64,000 bases of DNA from Planctomycetota bacterium. GTDB lineage: Bacteria; Planctomycetota; Planctomycetia; Pirellulales; UBA1268. Position numbers and translations under genes: made by a program. Below, piece by piece: positions 1-7,678 of the stretch. The notes beneath the pieces are model-generated. The model did not search any database, was not told the origin of the DNA, and saw only the letters and a list, made by a program, of their open reading frames with translations. Within the stretch, counting starts at the first letter, position 1. Each line of letters opens with the position of its first letter. The stretch spans positions 186,001 through 250,000 of the forward strand of contig QWOQ01000005.1 in the NCBI GenBank assembly GCA_003669585.1, read 5' to 3'.

Positions 1-187
1 CGTTGGGCATTTCCCCGTGGCAATTCCCGCAGGACCTGACGAGTAGCGGCTGGATCTGTGTGGTATACGTTTGCGCGAGGTCGTCTGCACTATCGGCAGA
101 CGCGGCCGCGAGTGTGAGAGAGGCAATAAGCAGCACAGCGCAAGCCGTCCGGTTCCGCCGTGCCCCTACTTCTATGAGGCATCGCAT
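1..187 (-). CDS. N-terminus of a secreted PSCyt1-type cytochrome protein (partial)
   Basis: Only the first 62 or so codons are in the window; the rest lies off the left edge. The reading frame gives a basic N-terminus (MRCLIEVGARRNR), a hydrophobic stretch TACAVLLIASLTLAAASA that reads as a signal peptide, and then IQPLLVRSCGNCHGEMPN, which holds a CxxCH haem-binding motif. An IQPLL...C..CHG pattern just after a signal peptide is typical of the PSCyt1 domain that opens DUF1549/DUF1553 proteins, a large planctomycete family of unknown substrate thought to work in the periplasm. The start is chosen because AAGGAG sits about 9 bases before the ATG. The frame is open further upstream to a stop at about 307 but holds no ATG there. 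Confidence 0.7.
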   Translation of the reverse strand, partial: MRCLIEVGARRNRTACAVLLIASLTLAAASADSADDLAQTYTTQIQPLLVRSCGNCHGEMPN

Positions 188-486
188 CAGATTCGCTCCT
201 TGGCTCTCGATATGCTTGCACAGTTCGGCCGTCACCGCAGCGACATCAACTTTTGCCAGTTTGTCCACAATGAGCTGGTGGCTTTCGACTCCGGCCTTCC
301 ACTCTTAGGATAAAGGATAGCCCGGTCAACGGCACTTCCACAAGCGTCGAACCTGTCAAAGTGATGCTCTCGGCATCAGCGAACGCACCCTTTGGAGTTT
401 GACAGCCCCTCGCGGTTCGATTCCCTGTGTGCGGTGTGGTCACGGGAAGGCTTGTTTACAACTGAAGGCCTAGAGATGGCCTTGCG
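188..486. other. Intergenic stretch without a recognised gene
   Basis: About 300 bases upstream of the cytochrome gene. The only frames are short and lack coding character I recognise. It ends at the first copy of the 124-bp repeat. I see no convincing promoter, although two TTGAC-like hexamers lie on the minus strand near 330-350. Confidence 0.4.
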
Positions 487-610
487 CTGCGGCAACGTCA
501 GGCTTCGGCATCCGCCTCACCAGCAATAGTCTGCGCTTACTGTCACTGTTTACTGAACCGACTGCCTGCGGGACACACGAAAACCCAGGTAGTAGTAGCG
601 GCTCGACGGG
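487..610 (-). repeat. 124-bp repeat, copy 1 (3' end of a broken FGE-fold gene)
   Basis: Aligns without gaps to 1800-1923 at a fixed offset of 1313 bases, with nine mismatches by hand count. Read on the minus strand it carries the last codons of an FGE-fold gene (LGFRVSRRQSVQ and stop) and about 60 bases past the stop codon. Conservation beyond the stop fits a homing or initiation element better than protein-level constraint. Copy 1 lies at the end of a gene fragment, copy 2 at the end of an intact gene. Confidence 0.9.
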
Positions 611-642
611 CCGCGGCTGACGCGGAACGCCCGGAAGTTGGC
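550..642 (-). pseudogene. C-terminal fragment of an FGE-sulfatase-fold gene
   Basis: On the minus strand the frame reads ANFRAFRVSRG, then PSSRYYYLGFRVSRRQ, then SVQ and a stop. It matches the end of the intact FGE-fold protein at 1863-2633 (CRSALRNSFYV, PSGHYYYLGFRV, same last six residues). Upstream of about 642 I find no clear continuation of the family (no RGG-x-W or EWC segment), so only the tail survives. Between the fixed residues the codons are AAC, TTC, TTC, CGC, GTC, AGC, CGC, GGC, AGC, CGC and three TAC, all ending in C. That is the pattern left when AAC codons of a template are mutated at their adenines. It may be a decayed second target of the same diversification system. Confidence 0.6.
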
Positions 643-717
643 ACAAGAGCAGGTGAACAATGGCGGCAGACGCTTCAACAATCCGAGTCCCTCAACACAG
701 AGGAGCCGAAGAGGGGT

Positions 718-1539
718 TCACCCGATTTTTATCAATAATCCCTCGACTGTCGTCGACGAGTACGATTTCAGTGAGAGCGCGGCCCCCTTCACGCTCGTAA
801 CTCCTGTTGACGTTAATTTCGCAGACCCCGTTCCATTAATTTCAGCACATCCTGCGCTGACGGTGTAATTGCCGGCTGTGACTTTCCTTGACAAACATGT
901 TAAGCCATCCATTCCCGCAACAGTCGTGTCCATGGTTACATAGCATCCCGTTTCCTCGCCAATTATTTTCTTAACAGCGAGAGCTAGCTTGGTATTTTTT
1001 CCGTGCGAGGCTATTCTATCCGTTGCCGTTTCACATTTTGTTGATGTGTCAATAACGTATCCCGGGCCTTTTTTTACCGTTACGCTATTCGCATTGGATA
1101 TATCGATCTTGAATCCCCCCACGGGCAGAGCCCCCCCAAGCAACGGAAGAAGTCCGAAAGCGCTAACCTGTAATCCCGACGTACTGGAAATATTTGCTCC
1201 AACGACAGCGGTCAATTTCAGGCCGTAGTGACTACTCGAACCAAAGCCAGCCTGCACGCTGGCCGAGTTTCCTTCCAGGAAACTGTTGCTGTTGCCAAAA
1301 TGCACCCCCCTTTTGGTTCCCTCAAGAAACCCATAAGAATCACCTTTCTGTGTGTTGGCACTGTCTCCAATCTGCTCTTTATAGCTGTCGCCTGTTTGAA
1401 GCTCGGCCGAAGAACCCTTCGTGTTAAAATTCGCGGACTCTTCTGTTATGCCGGTTGTGTTACCGCTGAATCTAAATTTTTTCTGCCCGGAACCAAAATT
1501 ATCCGTAAACCATCCGGTAAATTTTTCTAAGGTCGTCAT
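718..1539 (-). CDS. Beta-rich repeat protein of unknown function
   Basis: 273 residues from the ATG at 1539, which has AGGATCTCCCC directly before it. The open frame extends 21 codons upstream without a better start. Residues 25-110 are rich in short Gly/Asn/Ser repeats with recurring GDS and FLEG units (TGDSYKEQIGDS, KGDSYGFLEGT, GNSNSFLEGNSA). A mildly hydrophobic Gly-Leu stretch follows near 110-150 (SAFGLLPLLGGALPVGG). The C-terminus cycles short beta strands ending ALSLKSYSSTTVEGLLIKIG, which resembles the tail of VgrG/gp5-like spike proteins and other beta-helices. I do not recognise a family. It lies just downstream of the FGE-fold gene on the same strand, between the two 124-bp repeats, so it may belong with that gene. 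There is no signal peptide. Confidence 0.6.
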   Translation of the reverse strand: MTTLEKFTGWFTDNFGSGQKKFRFSGNTTGITEESANFNTKGSSAELQTGDSYKEQIGDSANTQKGDSYGFLEGTKRGVHFGNSNSFLEGNSASVQAGFGSSSHYGLKLTAVVGANISSTSGLQVSAFGLLPLLGGALPVGGFKIDISNANSVTVKKGPGYVIDTSTKCETATDRIASHGKNTKLALAVKKIIGEETGCYVTMDTTVAGMDGLTCLSRKVTAGNYTVSAGCAEINGTGSAKLTSTGVTSVKGAALSLKSYSSTTVEGLLIKIG

Positions 1540-1862
1540 GGGGAGATCCTTTCTAACGAGCGAAATGATTGAAGTGAATAAATTCGTGCACCAGGCTATC
1601 ACAGAAAAACTTTTCCCAAGCCATCATCTCTCTACAATCCCAAAAATAAATGTGTCGGTAACGAACATCAGAACAGACTATTTTCTGTTTTTAGATGTGT
1701 TCAAAAAATGTCAAACACCCTAACCGATTTCTAACTCTTTGGTCACCGGGGTGAGCTTACGCTCGAGACGTGGGACGGGTAGCGATGAGAGCTGCCTCGC
1801 TGCGGAAAAGTCAGGCTGCGGCATCTGCCTCACGAGCAATAGTCTGCGCTTACTGTCACTAT
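1540..1862. other. Intergenic stretch between the FGE-fold gene and the beta-rich gene
   Basis: 323 bases. The right part (from 1800) is the post-stop portion of repeat copy 2. The left part is AT-rich. A perfect TTGACA hexamer on the minus strand (1709-1714) could be a -35 for the beta-rich gene, but no good -10 follows at the usual spacing. A six-pair inverted repeat AACAGA/TCTGTT lies near 1672-1690. No gene seen. Confidence 0.4.
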
Positions 1863-1923
1863 TTACTGAACCGACTGCCTGCGGGACACACGGAAACCCA
1901 GGTAGTAGTAGTGGCCCGACGGG
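1800..1923 (-). repeat. 124-bp repeat, copy 2 (3' end of the intact FGE-fold gene)
   Basis: Partner of 487-610. On the minus strand it covers the last 20 codons of the FGE-fold gene, its TAA, and about 63 bases after it. The most conserved part runs from the Leu-Gly-Phe codons through the stop into the 3' flank. The differences between the copies grow just upstream, in the predicted ligand-binding loop. This is the arrangement of a variable repeat with its invariant 3' end. Confidence 0.9.
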
Positions 1924-2633
1924 ACGTAGAAGCTGTTGCGGAGCGCCGACCGACAGCCGCCTGGATAGAACCACCAGCCGCCTCCGCGAAGCACGCGGGA
2001 CGAGCCCTCTTCGGGGCCGATTGGATCGACACCGCCTCTAAGTTTTCCGTCGTACCAATCCGAGCACCACTCGAACACGTTGCCGTGCATGTCGTGCAAG
2101 CCCCAAGGGTTTGGCTTTTTCAAGCCAACCTCGTGGTCGTATTTCTCGTCAACACTCTTAAAGTTGTGGTCGAACCACGCATACTCACCCAACTTCGATT
2201 CATCATTGCCAAATGAAAATGCTGTTGTTGTTTCTGCCCGACACGCATACTCCCACTCCGCTTCTGTCGGCAGACGATACTCTTCATCAGCTTTCAGCTT
2301 CCCGGACTTACGTTCAATCGCTGTCAGCTTCTTGCAAAACTCTGTGGCTTCATCCCAGCTCACATACGTTGCCGGGCAGTTCTTGTCAGCCTGTATGGAG
2401 TCTTTCCCTTTCCAAGGCTCCGACTTCATCACGCTCTTCCACTGCTCTTGAGTCACTCCTGTCTTGCCAAGCCCGAATGGCTGCGTCAGCGTCACGGAAA
2501 CTTGTGCCTCGTCGTCTTCACGAGTCTTTTCGCTTTTAGGACTGCCCATCGTGAACTTCCCTGCTGGAATCTCAATCAACTCCATCCCAATTGAATTGAT
2601 TACGCTCGAGAGCTTCACGCCCTGTGTACACAT
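1863..2633 (-). CDS. FGE-sulfatase (SUMF1/C-type-lectin fold) protein, possible variable target
   Basis: 256 residues from the ATG at 2633, preceded by AAGGGG. Family marks in order: NSIGMELIEIPAGKFTMGS near residue 13, GVTQEQW near 60, ATYVSWDEATEFCKKL near 90, YRLPTEAEWEYACRA near 123, GLHDMHGNVFEWCSDWY near 185 and LRGGGWW near 221. The fold is that of formylglycine-generating enzyme, but the paired active-site cysteines of true FGEs are not evident (only CRSALRN), so a binding role is more likely than sulfatase activation. The C-terminal loop uses the codons AAC, AGC, TTC, TAC, GTC, GGC, CAC and three TAC between fixed CCG TCG and CTG GGT codons, a diversity-generating-retroelement signature. 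No signal peptide is seen. Confidence 0.85.
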   Translation of the reverse strand: MCTQGVKLSSVINSIGMELIEIPAGKFTMGSPKSEKTREDDEAQVSVTLTQPFGLGKTGVTQEQWKSVMKSEPWKGKDSIQADKNCPATYVSWDEATEFCKKLTAIERKSGKLKADEEYRLPTEAEWEYACRAETTTAFSFGNDESKLGEYAWFDHNFKSVDEKYDHEVGLKKPNPWGLHDMHGNVFEWCSDWYDGKLRGGVDPIGPEEGSSRVLRGGGWWFYPGGCRSALRNSFYVPSGHYYYLGFRVSRRQSVQ

Positions 2634-2824
2634 TGGAATTCCCCTTGAAAGTATGGTGATCGGGGGGATTTTACACACGGGACGCTGGACGGGTAGTTGT
2701 GCACACTTTACTTTGTGATTTTTCTCTAGTTATGGCTTGTTTTGCCGCTTAAAGCCGAGCCGAAGAGTGGATCATCCGCAACCAGTTTTGAAGGCGCAAC
2801 CCGTCGGCCTACACTCGCACACAG
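2634..2824. other. Intergenic stretch upstream of the FGE-fold gene
   Basis: First part of a 958-base gap (2634-3591). It must hold the promoter of the minus-strand FGE-fold gene, but I see no clear hexamer pair. From about 2740 the sequence becomes more GC-rich and leads into the ParB-like remnant. Confidence 0.35.
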
Positions 2825-3019
2825 ATGGCCTTGCGTCTGGAGGCGACCATCGCGGCACGGGCGAAGGCGAACGTCAAGCGTGGAGCAGGATCCTGAGTTT
2901 CGGTTCGTCAGAAATCTGACAACCCGATCGACACCAAGCGTGAAATCGCCACGCTCGCCGGCGTCTCGCAAGACATAGCGCAGGCCTTCGCTGTGCAGAT
3001 GAATCGCATAAAAAAATAA
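2825..3019 (+). pseudogene. Decayed ParB/KorB-like DNA-binding protein fragment
   Basis: One frame reads MALRLEATIAARAKANVKRG, then a TGA, then VSVRQKSDNPIDTKREIATL, AGVSQDIAQAFAVQM and a stop at 3017-3019. The pattern (I)A..AKAN followed by a Ser/Lys/Asp-rich link and then ID-T-(K/R)-E-IA-x-(L/A)-AGVS-x-DT is that of the helix-turn-helix segment in ParB-like partition/nuclease proteins carried by plasmids, phages and integrative elements. The in-frame TGA after about 23 codons and the loss of similarity after AGVSQD show decay. There is no recognisable N-terminal ParB nuclease domain upstream. Its presence beside a tRNA and among repeats suggests a leftover of a mobile element. Confidence 0.55.
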
Positions 3020-3523
3020 ACATGATCTGCTTTACGCTTTCGCTATGCTCGCCAAGGCCCTGGCTCCGAAGAGCTGCTGAGTCTGAAACGCTGTTAGGCG
3101 TGATCCTCGAAGGCCGTTTCTCGTCGAGTTGTGTCAAAATGAGGCTGCCCCCGCTGTAGACGATCCAGAAACACAAATTGTTGGCGATTGGATGGTCTTA
3201 TAATTACAGCGTCTGCCTGCTGGCCGATGTTCCCGATGGCAAGCGCCATGACGGTCCGCCGCAGCGAATGATTCGGCGCGATGGCGTGAAAGCGGCCGCT
3301 ACGGGAATCAGAGAGAGGCCGCAGTTCATCACACGGAATGAGACGGATTGGATGGGCAACACATCGAAAGTAGCCCTGCGAGAATATCTTGATGACCGAT
3401 GACCGATGACCACAGACCACGGACACGCATTTTGATGCGGCAGTGCGGGGGGGTGAAAAACCGCTGCAATGCGTTGCAGCGAGTGCACGCAAGGGTGGGG
3501 CCTAGAGCCGCAACCACACAACC
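3020..3523. other. Unassigned accessory sequence
   Basis: About 500 bases with short overlapping frames on both strands (for example a 74-codon plus-strand frame at 3178-3402 and a 132-codon minus-strand frame at 3094-3492). None resembles a known family and none has a convincing ribosome site. A short direct repeat of GATGACC occurs at about 3390-3408. By eye the GC content is higher than in the core regions to the right. It is probably degraded element DNA. Confidence 0.35.
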
Positions 3524-3585
3524 GAAAAAAAAGAAACCCCTGTTTTGCAGAGGCTTGCAGAGGGGTTGCGATTTCTTGCAACCCC
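3524..3585 (-). terminator. Terminator after the initiator tRNA
   Basis: Reading leftwards from the tRNA, a perfect 8-bp stem GGGGTTGC/GCAACCCC with an 8-base loop spans 3585-3562. The right arm can alternatively pair with a downstream AGGGGTT that is followed directly by TCTTTTTTTT (complement of 3524-3533). The second pairing gives a classical intrinsic terminator shape. It lies 7 bases past the tRNA 3' end. Confidence 0.65.
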
Positions 3586-3591
3586 CCATAA

Positions 3592-3665
<74 letters not shown>

Positions 3666-3708
3666 ACATATTAAAACAGTCACACAAGAGTGTCTGAATC
3701 AGTGCGTT

Positions 3709-3736
3709 ACTATACCGGCTGCAGTGCCGTCTTGAA
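3709..3736 (-). promoter_or_regulatory. Candidate promoter of the initiator tRNA
   Basis: Minus strand: TTCAAG (3736-3731), a 16-bp spacer and TATAGT (3714-3709). The -10 lies about 44 bases before the tRNA 5' end, a sensible leader length. The -35 is a weak match. Confidence 0.35.
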
Positions 3737-4052
3737 AGTACCTGTGAAAAAGAACTCTCTTCGTATTGTTTTGACACTGACAACAAAGGACATTGGGCGT
3801 CTTGAGGCCCAGACTTCTGAAAAACATTGCGATCGTTGGCTATGCGGCAAAACCTGCCTAAACTGCCAATCTCATCGTTGAAATAAAAGATTTTTCTACG
3901 TTTATGAGTTTGAATCCCATTTTCAGCATCGAAAAAAACTCTGTATTTTGTCGATACTTCAATGCAGCGGTAACGTGAGAACATCGGGGGCAACAAAGGT
4001 TGCCACTGACATTGATTCTCTTCCGTCGATGGTTTGATTCATGTGAGTTGAA
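3737..4052. other. Intergenic stretch before the prenyltransferase-fold gene
   Basis: AT-rich, about 316 bases between divergently read units (tRNA leftwards, large anchored protein rightwards). No Shine-Dalgarno site precedes the ATG at 4053. No other feature recognised. Confidence 0.35.
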
Positions 4053-5699
4053 ATGGATTTCCCAAACGATTCCAAAAAACCATCGCTGCCCCGAAAGCCA
4101 AGAGCGCCAGCATTTCCCGACATCGCAATTGGCAGTGTGCTTGTGGGAGGTCTTCCGTGGAAGGATGCAAACGCATCGAAGACTGAAAAAGAGAAGTTAG
4201 GCGACATCAGTTCATCGGTAAAAAAGAAGAACCGTCAAGGAAAAAAAGAACCTGAATCTGCTGAAACTTTGTTCGAACGATTTATTCGATCAACGCCCGC
4301 GTGGACTGTAAGTCTGTCGGTGCACATGGTCGTGGTTCTCATTCTTGCGCTGTGGAATGTGCACCATGAAATTCCAAAGACCATTCGGTTAACCATGTCG
4401 TTCAACGCTGGTGTTGATCGTACCGATGACAAGCGGGTGGATATTCCGTCGATCGCATCAGAAGAGATTCCTGAAGAGACTGAAATTGTGATGACAAACG
4501 AACCTCTGGTTGAAGATCCAGAGGCGTCACCTTCGGAAGTGCCAATAACTGTGGATGTCAGTTCGATGGCTTCTCATGAGGCGCCCTTGGTGATGGGAAC
4601 TCCGCTTGCAGGTCGCGAACCGGGCAGCAAACAGATTCTCATTGCAGCGCACGGAGGATGTGATCGCACCGAGCAAGCCGTGGGAAAGGCGCTTGAGTGG
4701 TTAGCCCGGCAGCAAAACAAAAAAACCGATCTCTGGAGTCTTACTGGCCCTTACAAAGATGGGGGAAGTCAGGAAAACCAACTCGCGGCCAGCGCGATGG
4801 CACTTCTGGCATTTCAGGGAGCTGGAAACACTACCAATCAAGGGCCGTATCGAGATGTGGTTCAGCGGGCGTGGGGGAAAATTCTTGCCAAGCAAAACCC
4901 GGACGGTGTCTTTGAAGTTGGAAAGGTTCCTCTGCAGCACAAACACTATTCCCATGCGCAGATCACGATTGCCCTGTGTGAAATGTATGGAATGACAAAG
5001 AATCCAATTTATGAAGAACCAGCGCGACGGGCAATTGCGTACGCGATCAATTCCCAAGGCCCCGATGGAGGTTGGAGGTACGAACCGGGAAAGCCCGGCG
5101 ACATGTCGATGACGGGTTGGTTCATGATGGCACTGAAGAGCGCCGAAATGGCGGAGATCCCGGTGCCGGCTGAGTCGTTCGTTCAGATCAACAATTTCCT
5201 CGACCTCGTGGCCGAAAATGACGGAGCCAGATATGGCTATCAACGTCCAAATCATAATAAAAAACCAGTTGCCATCACCAAGGCAGTGTCTGCCGAGGGT
5301 TTGCTTTGTCGGCAGTATCTTGGATGGAAGCATGACGATCCAAGACTGATTGCCGGAGTGGAATTGCTTCTCGATGCACCGTTGGACTTGTCGGGAGAGA
5401 AGGATTTTTATGCGTGGTATTACGTTACGCAGGTCTGCCATCACATCCAAGGCTCGGCGTGGAAGAGATGGAACTCGCAGATGCGAGATGTTTTGCCAGA
5501 TGCTCAAGTTGAGAGCGGTTCAGAACGCGGAAGTTGGGATCCGGCACTCGATCATTGGGGAAGTCAAGCAGGCAGAATTTTTACGACCTGCATGGCAACC
5601 TACATGCTTGAGGTTTATTACCGGCATCTGCCGATCTATCAACAAAAAGCTTCACAGAACAAAATCATTCTTTCCGATACATCGCACGGATCGAATTAA
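4053..5699 (+). CDS. Membrane-anchored prenyltransferase/squalene-oxidase-repeat protein
   Basis: 548 residues. A long basic, Lys-rich N-terminus (about 85 residues) is followed by one transmembrane segment at about 86-104 (TVSLSVHMVVVLILALWNV). An acidic, Glu/Pro/Ser-rich linker runs to about 195, and then an alpha-alpha toroid of the terpene-cyclase/prenyltransferase type fills the rest, with repeats such as ALEWLARQQ, GGWRYEPGKPGDMSMTGWFM and WGSQAGRIFTTCMATYMLEV. The layout (inside tail, one membrane pass, toroid outside) is common in planctomycete proteins of unknown function. I see no DXDD-type catalytic acid motif of squalene-hopene cyclase, so it is probably a binding or scaffolding toroid. 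It converges on trmL with 4 bases between stops. Confidence 0.75.
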   Translation: MDFPNDSKKPSLPRKPRAPAFPDIAIGSVLVGGLPWKDANASKTEKEKLGDISSSVKKKNRQGKKEPESAETLFERFIRSTPAWTVSLSVHMVVVLILALWNVHHEIPKTIRLTMSFNAGVDRTDDKRVDIPSIASEEIPEETEIVMTNEPLVEDPEASPSEVPITVDVSSMASHEAPLVMGTPLAGREPGSKQILIAAHGGCDRTEQAVGKALEWLARQQNKKTDLWSLTGPYKDGGSQENQLAASAMALLAFQGAGNTTNQGPYRDVVQRAWGKILAKQNPDGVFEVGKVPLQHKHYSHAQITIALCEMYGMTKNPIYEEPARRAIAYAINSQGPDGGWRYEPGKPGDMSMTGWFMMALKSAEMAEIPVPAESFVQINNFLDLVAENDGARYGYQRPNHNKKPVAITKAVSAEGLLCRQYLGWKHDDPRLIAGVELLLDAPLDLSGEKDFYAWYYVTQVCHHIQGSAWKRWNSQMRDVLPDAQVESGSERGSWDPALDHWGSQAGRIFTTCMATYMLEVYYRHLPIYQQKASQNKIILSDTSHGSN

Positions 5700-5703
5700 C
5701 AAA

Positions 5704-6165
5704 TCAGCCCCACTGTCGCAGTGCTTCATAGCAGGCGATCGCAGCGCAATTGGAGACGTTCAAACTGCGGACTTGCGGACGCGCAGCAATCCGAAGAACC
5801 CGATCAGGATGATGCGCGAGCAATTCCTTTGGGAGCCCGCGAGATTCACTGCCAAAGATAATTGCATCTCCATGTTCAAAACCAACATCGGTATACTTGC
5901 GAGAAGCGTGTGTTGAGAAAAACCACATAGGACGCACGCCCATGCGATCAATCAGATGTTGCCACGAGTCAACCGCCTCCCACTCCAGTTCATCCCAGTA
6001 ATCCAACCCCGCTCGTCGGAGATAATAATCATCGAGACTAAATCCCAGAGGTCGCACGAGCCACATTTTCGCGCCTACCGCCACGCAGGTGCGGCCGACA
6101 TTCCCAGCATTTGGAGGAATCTCTGGTTCGTGTAAGACAACATGAAGAAGAGGGTTGTAACGCAT
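5704..6165 (-). CDS. trmL: tRNA (cytidine/uridine-2'-O-)-methyltransferase TrmL
   Basis: 153 residues, the usual length of this SPOUT-fold enzyme that 2'-O-methylates the wobble base 34 of tRNA-Leu using S-adenosylmethionine. Visible marks: HEPEIPPNAGNVGRTC near residue 12, LVRPLGF near 36, the knot-forming IFGSESRGLP near 104 and IAARPQVRSLNVSNCAAIAC near 126 (the S-L-N-V-S/A-x-(A/C) motif). The ATG at 6165 has GAGG about 8 bases upstream. It is monocistronic by position. Confidence 0.9.
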   Translation of the reverse strand: MRYNPLLHVVLHEPEIPPNAGNVGRTCVAVGAKMWLVRPLGFSLDDYYLRRAGLDYWDELEWEAVDSWQHLIDRMGVRPMWFFSTHASRKYTDVGFEHGDAIIFGSESRGLPKELLAHHPDRVLRIAARPQVRSLNVSNCAAIACYEALRQWG

Positions 6166-6382
6166 GCCGAAGACCTCATGAAAAGAACATTCTCGATGAA
6201 AGTTGGCTGAGGAAAAGGGTTCGTCCTCCCCGACTCCAAAGGCCTCTGGTATCGTCTCAGTTTGAGAATATGAGGCTCGTGGAGTTCACAATCAATTTCT
6301 GCAGTATCATTCATCTGTTCCGAATTAAAAAGGTTCCCTACAAAAACAAGCCGCCCTCGAAATAATCCGTTCACACTTTTTG

Positions 6383-6414
6383 TCGACTTTTCGACTTGTC
6401 GACTTGTCGACTTG
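6383..6414 (+). repeat. Four 8-bp tandem units (TCGACTTG) before ispG
   Basis: Units at 6383 (TCGACTTT), 6391, 6399 and 6407 (TCGACTTG). The array ends 15 bases before the ATG of ispG and covers the place of its ribosome site. No Shine-Dalgarno sequence is present there. Confidence 0.85.
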
Positions 6415-6429
6415 TCTACTATTGGCTCT

Positions 6430-7584
6430 ATGATCACCATTGTTCGAAATCCAACTCGTTCGGTTCGTGTAGGCTTGGTCACCATTGGTGGCGGGCACCC
6501 AATTGTGCTGCAGAGCATGACAGCCACGCACACCAGCGATATTGACGCAACCGTTGACCAGATAGAGGCTCTGCGCCAAGCGGGAGCGGGGATCGTTCGC
6601 ATCGCGGTCGACAATCGAAAGGACACTGCAGCACTCCAGCAGATTCGAGCGCGCACAAACGCGACACTTGCGATTGATCTTCAGGAAAATTACAGACTCG
6701 CAGCTGAGGCTGCACCCTACGTTGACAAGCTCAGATATAATCCTGGGCATTTGTATCATCACGAACCGACAAAGCCGTGGCAGGACAAGGTTCGATGGTT
6801 GGCCGATATTGCTTCCAAGCACGACTGCGCGATGCGTGTGGGCGTGAATTGTGGAAGTGTGGATCCTTCAAAAAAAGAAGTGTTTGCCGAGGGAGACTCC
6901 ATCGGTCCAATGATTGCAAGTGCTCTTGAGCACTGCGAGTTGCTCGACTCGATTGGATTTACGCAATACTGCGTCTCCCTCAAAGACTCTGATCCTTCCA
7001 AAGTGATTGACGTCAATCGACAATTTGCTCAGATTCGTCCAGACGTGCCACTCCATCTTGGAGTCACAGAAGCCGGCATGCCTCCTGATGGAATCATCAA
7101 GACACGAATTGCCTTTGAGCAGCTTTTGAGTCGTGGCATCGGAGATACGGTGCGAGTTTCTTTGACGGTTCCCAATGTGCGAAAGCCGGAAGAAATTCTG
7201 GCTGCGCGAGAAATTCTTGCTGACATAGCGAGCGGTCGGGTTCGAAGCGTAGTGGACTACGGGTTGTCTTCGCTCAACATTATCAGCTGCCCGAGCTGCT
7301 CTCGCGTGGAAAATGAAGCCTTTATTGAACTCGCCAGTCAGGTCAAGGAGATGACTGGCTATGCCCGTGAACACGCCATCACAATTGCCGTCATGGGTTG
7401 TCGAGTGAATGGACCTGGCGAGACTGACGATGCTGATCTTGGTCTTTGGTGCGGTCCTACCCATGTCAATCTCAAGCGGCGATCCGTCGAACTCGGCGCG
7501 TTTCGGTATGATTTAATTTTGCCAAAGCTTCGAGAGGAACTCGATCTTTTGATCGCTGCTCGTGCGTCTGCGAAAGCAATATGA
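6430..7584 (+). CDS. ispG: 4-hydroxy-3-methylbut-2-enyl diphosphate synthase (IspG/GcpE)
   Basis: 384 residues from the ATG at 6430; an in-frame TTG at 6412 would add six residues but lies inside the tandem repeat. The enzyme turns 2-C-methylerythritol cyclodiphosphate into HMBPP with a [4Fe-4S] cluster, the penultimate step of the MEP isoprenoid route. The N-terminal TIM barrel opens with [19 protein letters not shown] and [14 protein letters not shown]. The cluster ligands are Cys287 and Cys290 (SCPSCSRV) and a Cys near 322 in [11 protein letters not shown], with the family's closing Glu. Length fits the short bacterial form without an insert domain. Confidence 0.95.
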   Translation: MITIVRNPTRSVRVGLVTIGGGHPIVLQSMTATHTSDIDATVDQIEALRQAGAGIVRIAVDNRKDTAALQQIRARTNATLAIDLQENYRLAAEAAPYVDKLRYNPGHLYHHEPTKPWQDKVRWLADIASKHDCAMRVGVNCGSVDPSKKEVFAEGDSIGPMIASALEHCELLDSIGFTQYCVSLKDSDPSKVIDVNRQFAQIRPDVPLHLGVTEAGMPPDGIIKTRIAFEQLLSRGIGDTVRVSLTVPNVRKPEEILAAREILADIASGRVRSVVDYGLSSLNIISCPSCSRVENEAFIELASQVKEMTGYAREHAITIAVMGCRVNGPGETDDADLGLWCGPTHVNLKRRSVELGAFRYDLILPKLREELDLLIAARASAKAI

Positions 7585-7678
7585 CAAAAAATCTTTTCGC
7601 GTTCGCATCGGAAAATGCTCCCCTTACTTTCACAGACTTTAACATTCTGATTCGAACTCCTTGCTGCGCAACACCGCT

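Noticed and set aside
3094..3492. Minus-strand frame of 132 codons in the accessory patch
   Set aside because: Composition is irregular, overlaps competing frames, and no motif is recognisable.
4701..5507. 268-codon frame antisense to the prenyltransferase-fold gene
   Set aside because: Mirror frame of a real gene; the forward protein has clear domain structure.
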